Both the position numbers and the translations under genes were made by a program. Positions 41,114 through 51,295 of a stretch of DNA of 64,000 nucleotides are shown piece after piece. How positions within the stretch are numbered: position 1 is the first letter of the stretch; each line of letters opens with the position of its first letter. Where the stretch lies: assembly GCF_001189965.1 (NCBI RefSeq), contig NZ_LFLU01000011.1, forward strand, positions 107,372 through 171,371, in the 5' to 3' direction. This DNA is from Herbaspirillum rhizosphaerae. GTDB lineage: Bacteria; Pseudomonadota; Gammaproteobacteria; Burkholderiales; Burkholderiaceae_D. The notes under the pieces were generated by a model. It saw nothing but the letters and a program-made list of their open reading frames with translations, was not told the DNA's origin and did no database searches.

Positions 41114-41533
41114 ATGACCCGCATCGATTTCCACAGCAACGTCCCCAATAAACTCGCCTACGCCTGCCGCCTGGTGCGCAAGGCGCGCGCCGCGCAGTGC
41201 AAGATCGTGCTGCTCGGCAAGGATCGCAACGAACTGGCCCAGCTCGACCAGCTGCTGTGGTCCTTCTCGGAGCAGGATTTCCTGCCGCACGTGCGCGCCG
41301 GCGACCCGCTGGCGGCGCAGACGCCGGTGATCCTGACCGACAGCGAAGCCGTCGACTTGCCGCATCATCACGTGCTGATCAATTTGTCGGGCAACACGCC
41401 GGAGCACTTCGCCCGCTTCGAGCGCATGTTCGAGATCATTTCGTCCGACGAAGCCGACAAGGCCGCCGGACGCGATCGTTACCGCTTCTATAAAGAGCGC
41501 GGCTATCCTCTGAGCCATTTCGTCGCAGACTGA
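41114..41533 (+). CDS. holC: DNA polymerase III chi subunit
   Basis: 139 aa. The chi family pattern is present: ACRLVRKARAAQCKIVLLG, then LDQLLWSFSEQDFLPHV and TPVILTDSE, with a C-terminal RYRFYKERGYPLSHF. Chi links the clamp loader (via psi) to single-strand binding protein at the replication fork. It precedes a small Pro/Gln-rich gene by 13 nt. Confidence 0.92.
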   Translation: MTRIDFHSNVPNKLAYACRLVRKARAAQCKIVLLGKDRNELAQLDQLLWSFSEQDFLPHVRAGDPLAAQTPVILTDSEAVDLPHHHVLINLSGNTPEHFARFERMFEIISSDEADKAAGRDRYRFYKERGYPLSHFVAD

Positions 41534-41546
41534 AGACACGACAGCC

Positions 41547-42104
41547 ATGAGTCAATCTTCCGCCGACAACAGCATCCCGCTCCTGACCGAAGTCATCGCC
41601 ACGCCTGCTGCTGCCGAACCGCAGACTCCGGCGCCCGCATCGACGCCGCCCAATGCACTGTATTGGGAAGACGCCCCGGCGCAGCCGCCGCTACAGGCGT
41701 ACGACTACGGCCAGCCTCAGGTGCAGCCGGACTACCATCAGCATTACCAGCCTGAGCCGCAGCAATACCAGCCAATTCAGCAACCCATCTACCAGCCGAC
41801 TTACGATGCGCCGCCGCTGCCGGTTCCGGTCAGTCCGCCGCTGCCTGCCGCCGCGCCCGTCCCGACCGCGGAACAGCTTCAGCAGCTCCGCCAGGAAATC
41901 CAGGACAACATCATGCAAAAGTTGCTGGGCCAGGTCGACAACGTGCTGCACCAGCATTTGCAGGATCACCTCGCCGTGATTCTGGACAATATGGCCGACA
42001 TTCTGAAGACCCGCGTGCGCGCCAGCCTGGAGCAGGCCCTGGCGGAAAGCGTCACACAGGCGCTGGCGGAAGAAATGGCGAAGTTCGAAAATACAAAATA
42101 TTAA
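41547..42104 (+). CDS. Pro/Gln-rich protein of unknown function downstream of holC
   Basis: 185 aa. N-terminus SSADNSIPLLTEVIATPA, then a low-complexity middle (about residues 30-105) rich in Pro, Gln and Tyr with repeated short PQ/YQP units. The C-terminal 70 residues are a conserved-looking alpha-helical region (EIQDNIMQKLLGQVDNVLHQ onward) ending in EEMAKFENTKY. The opening reminds me of DUF2486-type proteins found in Burkholderiales, but I cannot confirm that. Position in the holC operon suggests co-expression; function unknown. Confidence 0.75.
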   Translation: MSQSSADNSIPLLTEVIATPAAAEPQTPAPASTPPNALYWEDAPAQPPLQAYDYGQPQVQPDYHQHYQPEPQQYQPIQQPIYQPTYDAPPLPVPVSPPLPAAAPVPTAEQLQQLRQEIQDNIMQKLLGQVDNVLHQHLQDHLAVILDNMADILKTRVRASLEQALAESVTQALAEEMAKFENTKY

Positions 42105-42147
42105 GCTTTCTGCAAAATTATTTTCTTTTTTGAATACATAAAGCAGC

Positions 42148-42167
42148 TTTCTATTTAAAAATAGAAA
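42148..42167. promoter_or_regulatory. AT-rich palindrome upstream of dadA
   Basis: TTTCTATTT-AA-AAATAGAAA, perfect 9-bp arms, 76 bp before the dadA start and 44 bp after the previous stop. No T-run follows, so an operator (for example Lrp/AsnC-type control of a D-amino acid dehydrogenase) is more likely than a terminator. Confidence 0.5.
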
Positions 42168-42242
42168 TACAGGCACGCTGATTGCTTACCTAAAAAACCG
42201 ATTACTTCTTACAATTTCACCCATTGAATAGGAGAATGTGTG

Positions 42243-43550
42243 ATGAAAGTCATCGTATTGGGAGCAGGCATCATCGGTACCGCGTCCGCGTGGTTTTTGA
42301 AGCGCGAGGGTTACGACGTGACCGTCATCGATCGCCAGCCCGGCGCCGCGCAGGAAACCAGTTTTGCCAACGGCTGCCAGATCTCCGTCTCGCACGCCGA
42401 ACCATGGGCCAATCCCTCCGCTCCGCTCAAAGTCCTGAAATGGCTGGGCAAGGAAGACGCGCCGCTGCTGTATCGCTTCCGTCCTGAATGGCTGCAATGG
42501 AAATGGGCCGTCAACTTCCTGCGCGAATGCACGCCTGCGCGCACCGACGCCAACATCCGCCAGATCGTCGCGCTGTGCGAATACAGCCGCCAGACGCTGG
42601 TGGCCCTGCGCGCCGAAACCAATATCCAGTACGACCACCTGACCCGCGGCATCCTGCATTTCTACACGGATGCAAAAGAATTCGAGCTGTCGCTGCCGGC
42701 TGCCAAGCTGATGCGCGACCTCGGTTGCCAGCGCGACTCGATCAGCGCCGAAGAAGTCATCAAGATCGAACCGGCACTGGCCAGCATCCGCGACAAGATC
42801 GTCGGCGGCGACTTTACCGCCAGCGATGAATCGGGCGACGTCTACAAGCTCACCACCGGTCTGGCGCAAAAGGCGGAAGACGCCGGCGTCGACTTCCAGT
42901 TCAACACCACCATCACCCGCCTGCTGACCGAAGGCACCGGCGCCGCCGCCAGGATCACCGGCGTGGAAGTCATCGACGGCGCGGGCCGCCACAAGATCCT
43001 GCGCGCGGACAAGTTCGTCGTCGCCATGGGCAGCTTCTCCGAGCCGCTGCTGCGCCCGCTGGGCATCAACCTGCTGCTGTACCCGGGCAAGGGCTACTCG
43101 GCCACTTACAAAGTCACCAACCCGGATGCGGCGCCGACCGTGTCGCTGACCGACGACGGCTACAAGCTGGTCGTCTCGCGCCTGGGCGACCGCTTGCGCG
43201 TAGCCGGCACCTGCGAGCTGAACGGCTACACCCGCGAACTGAACAACACCCGCTGCGACGCCATCACCCGCCGTACACGCGAGCTGTTCCCCGACGGTTG
43301 CGACTATGACAATCCAGTGTACTGGACCGGCCTGCGCCCGCTGACGCCGTCCAACATCCCTTACGTCGGCAAGACCAAGTTCAGCAACCTGTTCCTCAAT
43401 ACCGGCCACGGCACATTGGGCTGGACCATGGGCGCAGGTTCGGGTCGCGCGATCGCCGAAATCATTGCCGGCCGTCAACCTGAAATCGACTTCGGCTTTA
43501 CCGGCATGCCGCGCATCGCGCCTGGCAAGCTGGCGGCTCAACCAGCGTAA
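42243..43550 (+). CDS. dadA: D-amino acid dehydrogenase, small subunit type
   Basis: 435 aa membrane-associated flavoprotein. FAD motif KVIVLGAGIIGTASAWFL, then DRQPGAAQETSFANG, which is diagnostic of DadA. C-terminal GLRPLTPSNIPYVGKTKFSN, then GHGTLGWTMGAGSGR is also typical. It oxidatively deaminates D-amino acids (notably D-Ala) to 2-oxo acids and passes electrons to the respiratory chain. The ATG at 42243 has GGAG 8 nt upstream. No alr/dadX racemase is adjacent. A strong terminator follows. Confidence 0.94.
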   Translation: MKVIVLGAGIIGTASAWFLKREGYDVTVIDRQPGAAQETSFANGCQISVSHAEPWANPSAPLKVLKWLGKEDAPLLYRFRPEWLQWKWAVNFLRECTPARTDANIRQIVALCEYSRQTLVALRAETNIQYDHLTRGILHFYTDAKEFELSLPAAKLMRDLGCQRDSISAEEVIKIEPALASIRDKIVGGDFTASDESGDVYKLTTGLAQKAEDAGVDFQFNTTITRLLTEGTGAAARITGVEVIDGAGRHKILRADKFVVAMGSFSEPLLRPLGINLLLYPGKGYSATYKVTNPDAAPTVSLTDDGYKLVVSRLGDRLRVAGTCELNGYTRELNNTRCDAITRRTRELFPDGCDYDNPVYWTGLRPLTPSNIPYVGKTKFSNLFLNTGHGTLGWTMGAGSGRAIAEIIAGRQPEIDFGFTGMPRIAPGKLAAQPA

Positions 43551-43564
43551 ACGTTTGCCCTCCT

Positions 43565-43617
43565 TATAGACCGGGTTCCGCCCCTTCCCTCCCATTCGGA
43601 ACTCGGTCTATATTTTT
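43565..43617 (+). terminator. Rho-independent terminator of dadA
   Basis: 16-bp stem TATAGACCGGGTTCCG / CGGAACTCGGTCTATA with one mismatch and a 16-nt loop, followed by a T-run. Confidence 0.88.
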
Positions 43618-43812
43618 ACAATTCTTCACTGATGCACCGCAAAGCTCCCCAAATCGGCTTGGTGTAGAATCAGCCCATCCTTTGCGACGGGACCGTCGCA
43701 TTATTTCCAGATTAATTCGCTGCATCAGCGTTGATATCGCGTTTAACGCGCTTATCTATATACGATGGCGAACCGGTTTTACCGGTACCGCCATCATCAT
43801 GAGGACATTGCA

Positions 43813-44715
43813 ATGAAGTGGGTTGTTGTCGGTATTTATCTGTTTTCCATCTTGTTCATCCATTTCCGCGGAAAGGTGAGACTGCCGTTTTTCCGGCAGT
43901 TCTTCGACCATTCCTCGATCATGGCGCCGATCAATTTGTTCATGTACGCCTTCTCGCGCGTGCCGGCAGTGCCGTATCCCCCTGCGACCAAGGATTTCCA
44001 GAACCTGCACTTGCTGGACGACAACTGGGAAACCATCAGGGCCGAAGCCATCAACCTGCAGAACATTTCCAAGATCAAGGCGGCGGAAAAGAACGACGAC
44101 GCCGGCTTCAATTCTTTCTTCAAAGCCGGCTGGAAGCGCTTCTACCTGAAGTGGTACGACGCCAGCCATCCCTCGGCCGAGCAGTTCTGCCCCAAGACCG
44201 TCGAGATCCTGCGCCGGATTCCTTGCGTCAAGGCGGCGATGTTCGCCGAGCTGGCGCCGGGCGGCACGCTTAATCCGCACCGCGATCCCTATGCCGGCTC
44301 ACTGCGCTATCACCTCGGCCTGGTCACGCCCAACGACGACCGCTGCTTCATCGAAGTCGACGGACAGCGCTACAGCTGGCGCGACGGCAAGAGCGTGGTG
44401 TTCGACGAGACCTTCATCCACTGGGCGCAGAACGGCGCCGAGACCAACCGCATCATCCTGTTCTGCGACGTCGAACGCCCATTGCGTTACGGCTGGGCGC
44501 AAGCAATCAACAAGTGGCTCGGCAAGACCATGATGACCGCAGCCAGTTCGCCCAATGAAACCGGCGACCAGACCGGCCGCATCAACAAGCTGTTCCGCTT
44601 CGTATGGGTTGCCGGCCAGTATCGCCGCAAGTTCAAGAAGTGGAACCGCAACGTCTATCGCGCTACCAAGTTCGGCCTGATCATCGCCGTAGCGCTCGCC
44701 ATCATTTACCTGTAA
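43813..44715 (+). CDS. lpxO: Lipid A hydroxylase-like Asp/Asn beta-hydroxylase family protein
   Basis: 300 aa. N-terminal membrane helix (KWVVVGIYLFSILFIHFRG) and a C-terminal hydrophobic tail (GLIIAVALAIIYL), between them the Fe(II)/2-oxoglutarate oxygenase domain. Metal ligands are in LNPHRDPYAGSLRYHLGL (His-Arg-Asp) and ETFIHWAQN (His). Length, membrane anchors and motifs match LpxO, which 2-hydroxylates a lipid A acyl chain at the inner membrane. The start at 43813 has GAGGAC upstream. Other family members modify proteins, so the exact substrate is inferred. Confidence 0.88.
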   Translation: MKWVVVGIYLFSILFIHFRGKVRLPFFRQFFDHSSIMAPINLFMYAFSRVPAVPYPPATKDFQNLHLLDDNWETIRAEAINLQNISKIKAAEKNDDAGFNSFFKAGWKRFYLKWYDASHPSAEQFCPKTVEILRRIPCVKAAMFAELAPGGTLNPHRDPYAGSLRYHLGLVTPNDDRCFIEVDGQRYSWRDGKSVVFDETFIHWAQNGAETNRIILFCDVERPLRYGWAQAINKWLGKTMMTAASSPNETGDQTGRINKLFRFVWVAGQYRRKFKKWNRNVYRATKFGLIIAVALAIIYL

Positions 44716-45330
44716 TTCTCCGCCGCATCCGGCGCGCCGCAGGCATCGCGGCGCGCCATTCCTCCCGCAGCACCCTTTTCATGTTCAAAAGCGAGTCCTC
44801 ACGCAATGCACACTGCACTTGCACGGCACTCCTGCATTCGTCCCTCGGAATACGATACGTTCTGTCTCTCCGTTCTAAATAATATAAATAATAAATTGCT
44901 GCACTGCTTCCAGCGCGCTGAGGCCTGCATTGCCGGATTTATTTCACCGAAGCGGCGACGCAATATTGCGCGTAAATCATTTCGCTTTTCCCGCACGGAA
45001 ACATTCGATTCGCGGCGATATCTCACATCTGCGACGCATGAGGCGAGACGGTGAGTGCCAATATAGTGCGGGCAATGCGAGCCATTGCGAAGCAACATTT
45101 CCACTCGGAAATGAAAGAAAATTATTCGCTTTGATTTTGCGTTAACTCAATAGCTGTTACCTCAAGCTGCGTGTAAAATCCCGTGGTTCCCGGCTTGATT
45201 CATGGCTTGATTCTTGCGTAATGTCCTTATGCATTCTATGAATGGTAAAGCCAATGAGAACGCGTTGAACGTGTTCCAAGAGTACCCACTAGACATAGAA
45301 TAATGTGCTCACGCAGGAGTCGACATCCGG
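44716..45330. other. Intergenic region between lpxO and the diguanylate cyclase gene
   Basis: 615 bp. It begins with a perfect GC-rich inverted repeat GGCGCGCCGC-N7-GCGGCGCGCC (44731-44757) without T-run. The rest is AT-rich with no supported gene. A TAAAAT -10-like element at 45174-45179 could belong to a promoter for the cyclase, but no good -35 is visible. Confidence 0.5.
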
Positions 45331-46371
45331 ATGATGAAACTGCTTCTAAAGAACCTGATAGATATCACGGCGCAACGTGAAAACACGCGCCTTGCCGGAT
45401 CCGTCATCACTGCCCTGTATGAACTCACCAAAGTCCGGCAGATTCGCGTGCACGATATCTTCGCCCTGCGCGACGAGCTGTTCGTGCAGGAAAAAATGTT
45501 CCTCGACGAAGGCCGCCTGAGCACCATCGCCGAACACACCGACGACGATCCCAAGGAACCGCTGAGCAATTTCCCCGCCATTGCGGCATGCATGCGCCAG
45601 CACAAGAACGAACACTGCGAAGTCGACAGCGACGGCACGCATGTGCTCTGGCTGCCGGTATGGTTGCACGGCAAGGTCAACACCTGCATCGAGATCCGCC
45701 ATCCGCATGCCTACGACGCCGCCATGCGCGAATTGATCGACGGCGTGTTCGCGATTTACTGCAACTATCAAAGTCTGCTCGACTACAGCGAGCGCGACGC
45801 CCTCACCGGTCTGTTCAACCGCAAGACTTTCGACGAACAATTCTCGCGCCACGCCTTCGCCATCGCGCCGCACGAAGCCCATTCGGTCGACAGCAACGAA
45901 CGCCGCCATTCGGGCAATGCCAAATCGCACTGGCTGGCCGTGGTCGACATCGACCACTTCAAGCAGGTCAACGATCAGTACGGTCACCTCTACGGCGACG
46001 AAGTGCTGATCCTGGTCGCCAATATCCTGCGCACCTCGTTCCGCTCGCATGACCGCATCTTCCGTTTCGGCGGCGAAGAATTCGTCATCCTGCTGCGCTC
46101 GACCACGGTGGACGACGCCCGCAAGATCTTCGACCGCTTCCGCCAGCACGTGCAAGACTACGACTTCCCGCAGGTCGGCAACGTCACTGTCAGCCTCGGT
46201 TTCGTCAGCATCTCGCACGAAACGCCGGTGGTCATCCTCGGCCATGCCGATCAGGCTCTGTACCATGCCAAGGAAAACGGCCGCAACCGCATCTGCTATT
46301 ACGACGAACTGGTGACCTCGGGCGTGCTCAGCCCGGAAATTTCCACCAATGACATCGTCGAATTCTTCTAA
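45331..46371 (+). CDS. Diguanylate cyclase with N-terminal GAF-like sensor
   Basis: 346 aa. Residues 1-150 form a soluble sensor region resembling a GAF domain (family not certain). The GGDEF domain follows a DALTGLFNRKTFDEQF entry helix. The active site is GGEEF in FRFGGEEFVILL, and the inhibitory I-site RSHD sits five residues upstream, so the enzyme should make c-di-GMP with product inhibition. DIDHFKQVNDQYGHLYGDEV carries the metal-binding Asp. There is an unusual His/Ser-rich insertion (about 185-205) before that strand. No membrane segment is visible. Confidence 0.9.
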   Translation: MMKLLLKNLIDITAQRENTRLAGSVITALYELTKVRQIRVHDIFALRDELFVQEKMFLDEGRLSTIAEHTDDDPKEPLSNFPAIAACMRQHKNEHCEVDSDGTHVLWLPVWLHGKVNTCIEIRHPHAYDAAMRELIDGVFAIYCNYQSLLDYSERDALTGLFNRKTFDEQFSRHAFAIAPHEAHSVDSNERRHSGNAKSHWLAVVDIDHFKQVNDQYGHLYGDEVLILVANILRTSFRSHDRIFRFGGEEFVILLRSTTVDDARKIFDRFRQHVQDYDFPQVGNVTVSLGFVSISHETPVVILGHADQALYHAKENGRNRICYYDELVTSGVLSPEISTNDIVEFF

Positions 46372-46398
46372 AAGCCCGGCCTCATTTTTGATTTATAA

Positions 46399-47685
<1,287 letters not shown>

Positions 47686-47767
47686 TCGCAGGTAGTCGTA
47701 AGGAATTTACTGTGTGACCTCTGGAGCGTTTCAACAATCTCTGAAGTTCATTTCTGCAGCAGTAAAT

Positions 47768-47802
47768 AAAAAGCCGTTCAGTGCAAACTGAACGGCTTTT
47801 TC
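47768..47802. terminator. Bidirectional terminator between ansB and the DedA gene
   Basis: Perfect 15-bp stem AAAAAGCCGTTCAGT / ACTGAACGGCTTTTT with a GCAA tetraloop. It serves both convergent genes. Confidence 0.92.
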
Positions 47803-47825
47803 CATGTGCGGCGGAATCGGGCTGT

Positions 47826-48467
47826 TTATCTGGACTTCAGGCGTTGACGCAGATAAGCGATCACGCCCGGCATGATAGACAGCACCACGATCACGAGGAT
47901 CAGCAGGCTGAGGTTTTGCTTCACCACCGGCAGGTTGCCGAAGAAGTAGCCCGCATACCCAAAGCTCGCCACCCACAGGATGCCGCCGATCACGTTGTAG
48001 GCGAAGAAGCGCGGATAGGTCATCGCGCCCACGCCTGCCACGAACGGCGCAAAGGTGCGCACGATGGGCGCGAAGCGCGCGATGATCACGGTCTTGCCGC
48101 CGTGACGCTCATAAAAGGCGTGGGTCTTGTCCAGATATTCGCGCTTGAAGATGCGCGAATCGGGCCGGTCGAACAGCTTCAGGCCAACAGCCTTGCCGAT
48201 CTGGTAGTTGACGGTATCGCCGAGAATCGCGGCAACGATCAGCGTCAGCACCATCAGGTGGATGTCGAAAGCGCCGGTGGCGGCAATCGCGCCGGTGACG
48301 AACAGCATCGAATCGCCCGGCAGGATAGGCGTCACCACCAGTCCGGTTTCGGCAAAGATAATCAGGAACAGAATCAGGAACAGCCACGGGCCGTAAGCAG
48401 CCGCCAGCTCGGTCAGATGGCGATCGATGTGCAGAACGAAGTCAACCAGAAACAAGAGAAAATCCAT
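47826..48467 (-). CDS. DedA-family inner-membrane protein
   Basis: 213 aa from [10 protein letters not shown]. DedA marks are [20 protein letters not shown] and [20 protein letters not shown] with the conserved Arg, plus [18 protein letters not shown]. There are several re-entrant and membrane helices. The family includes lipid carrier (undecaprenyl phosphate, PE) flippases needed for envelope homeostasis. The ATG at 48467 is preferred over a TTG at 48491 that would add eight residues. Confidence 0.9.
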   Translation of the reverse strand: MDFLLFLVDFVLHIDRHLTELAAAYGPWLFLILFLIIFAETGLVVTPILPGDSMLFVTGAIAATGAFDIHLMVLTLIVAAILGDTVNYQIGKAVGLKLFDRPDSRIFKREYLDKTHAFYERHGGKTVIIARFAPIVRTFAPFVAGVGAMTYPRFFAYNVIGGILWVASFGYAGYFFGNLPVVKQNLSLLILVIVVLSIMPGVIAYLRQRLKSR

Positions 48468-48580
48468 GAAGCCCGCCAGAAAGAGGTACAAGGGAAAACG
48501 CGCATTGTACCAATAGACGCTTGCCCTTCCCTTTATCCGGCAGTGAAGATGCCGCCGATGACGAATCTCTTACCGCGCCG

Positions 48581-49789
48581 TCACGGGGAAAACTCTTTAT
48601 ACAATTTCCCGGCAATATCGAACAAGGCATCGTTGGCCTTGGCGCTGGAGATGTTGGTGACGATCACCATCCCGAAATCCTTCTCCGGACTGAACCAGAT
48701 ATGCGCCAGGTTTTTCTGGTTGGAGCCGCCGTGGAACACCAGCGGCAGCGGCGACCAGTCCGTCGTCGCGATCACCCAGCCGAGGGCGTACTTGCCGGCC
48801 GACGGCGTTCCCGGCGCCGGATTCTTCGCCGACGGCATGTCGACCACCGGCGTGTGCAACAGTTTCAGCGTCTCCGGTTTCAGCAAGGCCGGGCCGCGCT
48901 TGCCTTCGCCGGCGTTCCAGCCGGCCCAGCGGGCAAAGTCCATGACCGACATATTCGCCATGCCGGCCGGGCCGATGATCTGCGGATTGTCGTCGCCCGG
49001 TCCGGCCATGAAGGCCTTGATCGTGCCGTCGTCGAGGATGCCGTGGCCGAGCGCGGCATCGATGCGCCCCGGGCTGGCTTGCGAACCGAGACCCGCGGTC
49101 TTCAGCTCCAGCGGATCGAAGATCCATTCGCGGATCAGTTCGTCCCAGCTCTTTTTGGCGACCCGCTCGATCATCGCGCCGGCGACCGTGTAGCCCATGT
49201 TGGAATAGGCAAAGCGCTGTCCCGGCGCTGACTGCAGCGGCTTGCTCATCCATTGCTCCAGCAGCCAGTAACGCAGGTCGTCGAGGTTGCCTTCCTCAAA
49301 CGTCGACTTGGCCAGCAGTTCGATGAACTCGGCGTTGTCGGCAGGAATGCCGGAGGTATGCGCCAGCAACTGGCTGATCGTGATGCTGCGAAAACCCGCA
49401 TCCATCTTCGGCGCCAGTTCGGGGAAGACGTCGCCGACGGTCGTCGTCCATTGCATCTGGCCGCGGTCGACCAGGATGCCGGCCAGCGTCGCCGTGAATG
49501 CCTTGGTGTCGGAGCCGATATGGAAACGGTCATTCACCGTCACCGCGATGCCGGAGCCGAACTTGCGCTCACCGACCGCGCCGGCGCTGACGATCTTGCC
49601 GTCCTTGACTACCGCAGTGGCCACCGCCGGCAAACGATACTGTTCCAGATACGGTTTCAGCATGTCGTCCAGCGACGTCTGGGCCTGGGACAGAGAAGGC
49701 AGCGTGACGGTAATGGCAGCAACGACGACCGGCAAAAGCGCCGCGCGACTGATGAGCTTGCGCAGCCCGCCCTTGTTGAATAAAGACAT
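48581..49789 (-). CDS. Serine hydrolase of the class C beta-lactamase / esterase family
   Basis: 402 aa with a signal peptide (LISRAALLPVVVAAITVTLP, cleavage near AQAQ). Active-site elements: Ser-x2-Lys in IGSDTKAF, Tyr-x-Asn in YSNMGY and HGGSN in place of the KTG triad. That last replacement favours a D-aminopeptidase/esterase-like member rather than a true AmpC. The start at 49789 has GGGAG upstream. Substrate unknown; periplasmic location inferred. Confidence 0.88.
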   Translation of the reverse strand: MSLFNKGGLRKLISRAALLPVVVAAITVTLPSLSQAQTSLDDMLKPYLEQYRLPAVATAVVKDGKIVSAGAVGERKFGSGIAVTVNDRFHIGSDTKAFTATLAGILVDRGQMQWTTTVGDVFPELAPKMDAGFRSITISQLLAHTSGIPADNAEFIELLAKSTFEEGNLDDLRYWLLEQWMSKPLQSAPGQRFAYSNMGYTVAGAMIERVAKKSWDELIREWIFDPLELKTAGLGSQASPGRIDAALGHGILDDGTIKAFMAGPGDDNPQIIGPAGMANMSVMDFARWAGWNAGEGKRGPALLKPETLKLLHTPVVDMPSAKNPAPGTPSAGKYALGWVIATTDWSPLPLVFHGGSNQKNLAHIWFSPEKDFGMVIVTNISSAKANDALFDIAGKLYKEFSP

Positions 49790-49970
49790 GAAGCTCCCTG
49801 AATTGTGTAGAGATATTTTTACCGAGAGGGTACACGATCCGGGCCATCGATGTCTTGCCGGAACCACGCTTACAAGCGCCTACACAAACTTACGCTTCTT
49901 TACCGGCCGTCGCCATCAACGTCCGCGACTCGCGGTCGATATAGCACTTGTCTGCACAGGGAGATGCACC

Positions 49971-50069
49971 ATGAGCGAATTCGATCTGATCGTCTATGGC
50001 GGTTTCGGCGTCGTGAGCATTGCGCTCATGGCATTGGCGACGGCGCCTGTGGCCGTCATGTGGGGATAA
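49971..50069 (+). CDS. Putative 32-aa single-pass membrane protein
   Basis: ATG with GGGAG 7 nt upstream encodes MSEFDLIVYGGFGVVSIALM plus ALATAPVAVMWG, a polar start followed by one hydrophobic helix (about 8-31). It is 20 nt upstream of another small membrane protein that has its own ribosome site, so the two look like a mini-operon. No homologue recognised; function unknown. Confidence 0.5.
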   Translation: MSEFDLIVYGGFGVVSIALMALATAPVAVMWG

Positions 50070-50089
50070 GGGGAGTGAAGGAGATGAAC

Positions 50090-50356
50090 ATGCGACTCAA
50101 AATAATCGTGGGGCTGAGCGCCGCATTCTTGTTTTTGCTGATGGCGTTCGCCACGCATTACAAGATCCGTCTGGAACAACTGGAACAAAGCACCGGCGTA
50201 CTGGAGCTACTGGCGGCGGGGATCCCGCTGCTGAGCCTCTTGCTGGCAAGCTGCTTTCATCGCACGCCTGCGCAGCGAGCCGGCAAACACCAGACAAGGC
50301 ATCAGCTTACACATCAGGCAGGCCGTCGCCGGCAAGAATCATCTGCGCGGCGCTGA
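50090..50356 (+). CDS. Putative small membrane protein with basic tail
   Basis: 88 aa from MRLKIIVGLSAAFLFLLMAF; a second hydrophobic stretch (LLAAGIPLLSLLLASC) follows after a short charged segment with EQLEQ, then a very basic tail. AAGGAG sits 6 nt before the ATG at 50090, better spaced than the ATG at 50084. The last 50 nt overlap the convergent GntR gene, so part of the tail may be an artefact. Function unknown. Confidence 0.45.
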   Translation: MRLKIIVGLSAAFLFLLMAFATHYKIRLEQLEQSTGVLELLAAGIPLLSLLLASCFHRTPAQRAGKHQTRHQLTHQAGRRRQESSARR

Positions 50357-51014
50357 GCAGATCGCCCGACAGCCCGGCGCGCGCCTGCTCAGGCGACTTG
50401 TCCTGCAAGCCCTTGAGCAGCGCCGCGTGGTGCACCAGCGCGGGCGCTTCCGACAGGCGGCGCGAACCGGCGCGCAGGTCGAGGTTGATCACCGGCCCGA
50501 CCTGCAGCCACAGGCTTTCGATCAGGCCGACCAGTGTCGCCATGCCTGATCCTTCATAGGCAGCGAAGTGCAATTGCTTGTTGAGGCGGATGATGAGGTC
50601 GACGTTCGGCTTCTTGCGATGCATCTCGACGCACAGCGTATCGTGCAAATCCGAGACCGCCTTCAGGCCGTCGGCCGAAATGTTTTGCGCCGCATGCTCG
50701 ACCGCAAGGCCTTCCAGCGCCAGGCGGATTTTCAGCAGCTCGCGGAATTTGTCCTTGGTCATCAGCGGCACGCGCACGGCGCGGTTGGGCAGGATCTCCA
50801 GCGCCCCTTCCGCCGCCAGCTGGCGTATCGCTTCACGCACCGGCATCGGGCTGGTGCCCAAGGCTTCCGACAGGCTCTTCAGCGTCAGCTTTTGACCGGG
50901 GCGGACTTGCCCTGCCAGCAGCAGCTCGCGCAAATCGTCGTACACGCGCTGCGACAGCGTGGTGTGCGTGATTTTGCGTATCTGCGAAAGGTCCGCAAGT
51001 ATCGTGTGTTCCAT
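50307..51014 (-). CDS. GntR-family regulator with FCD domain
   Basis: 235 aa. N-terminal winged helix (VYDDLRELLLAGQVRPGQKL, then LSEALGTSPMPVREAIRQLA) and a C-terminal all-helical FCD effector domain (about 85-225, with LRLALEGLAVEHAA-type start and HFAAYEGSG metal-region His). Transcribed away from the Liv/BKACE operon, across a region holding a promoter and a palindrome at 51278; it is the probable repressor of that operon. The effector is likely the imported hydroxy or keto acid. Confidence 0.9.
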   Translation of the reverse strand: MEHTILADLSQIRKITHTTLSQRVYDDLRELLLAGQVRPGQKLTLKSLSEALGTSPMPVREAIRQLAAEGALEILPNRAVRVPLMTKDKFRELLKIRLALEGLAVEHAAQNISADGLKAVSDLHDTLCVEMHRKKPNVDLIIRLNKQLHFAAYEGSGMATLVGLIESLWLQVGPVINLDLRAGSRRLSEAPALVHHAALLKGLQDKSPEQARAGLSGDLLSAAQMILAGDGLPDV

Positions 51015-51240
51015 ATCCCCGGCTTCTCACTTGAAACCATTTCATCCGTGCCGATGAAATGCGTATGTTGTTCAACGTTGTCCTGCAAAAGTGTCGCGGA
51101 TTATAGCAGCCGCATTTCCTTACCCGATCTGCGGGATGCCGCGCCACGCTGACTTGCGCGGCGTTTTCCACGGCGAGCGATACCCTGCTTCAGCCTGCCG
51201 GCATGGCCTTGGGCAACATTTGCCATTGCTGCATCGCCGG

Positions 51241-51270
51241 TTGACACGCCCCAATTCTATCGAATACATT
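51241..51270 (+). promoter_or_regulatory. Candidate sigma-70 promoter of the Liv/BKACE operon
   Basis: TTGACA (51241-51246, consensus) and TACATT (51265-51270) with an 18-bp spacer. Transcription would start near 51277. Confidence 0.6.
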
Positions 51271-51277
51271 TGATCAC

Positions 51278-51295
51278 ATGTCAAATAAATGACAT
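51278..51295. promoter_or_regulatory. Palindrome ATGTCAAATAAATGACAT, candidate GntR operator
   Basis: Perfect 6-bp arms ATGTCA / TGACAT around a 6-bp AT core. It lies directly downstream of the -10 element at the expected start site, a position suited to repression by the adjacent GntR/FCD protein. Confidence 0.6.

Noticed and set aside
48581..49789. Call of a true AmpC beta-lactamase
   Set aside because: The KTG motif is replaced by HGG and there is no AmpR partner, so resistance function is not supported.
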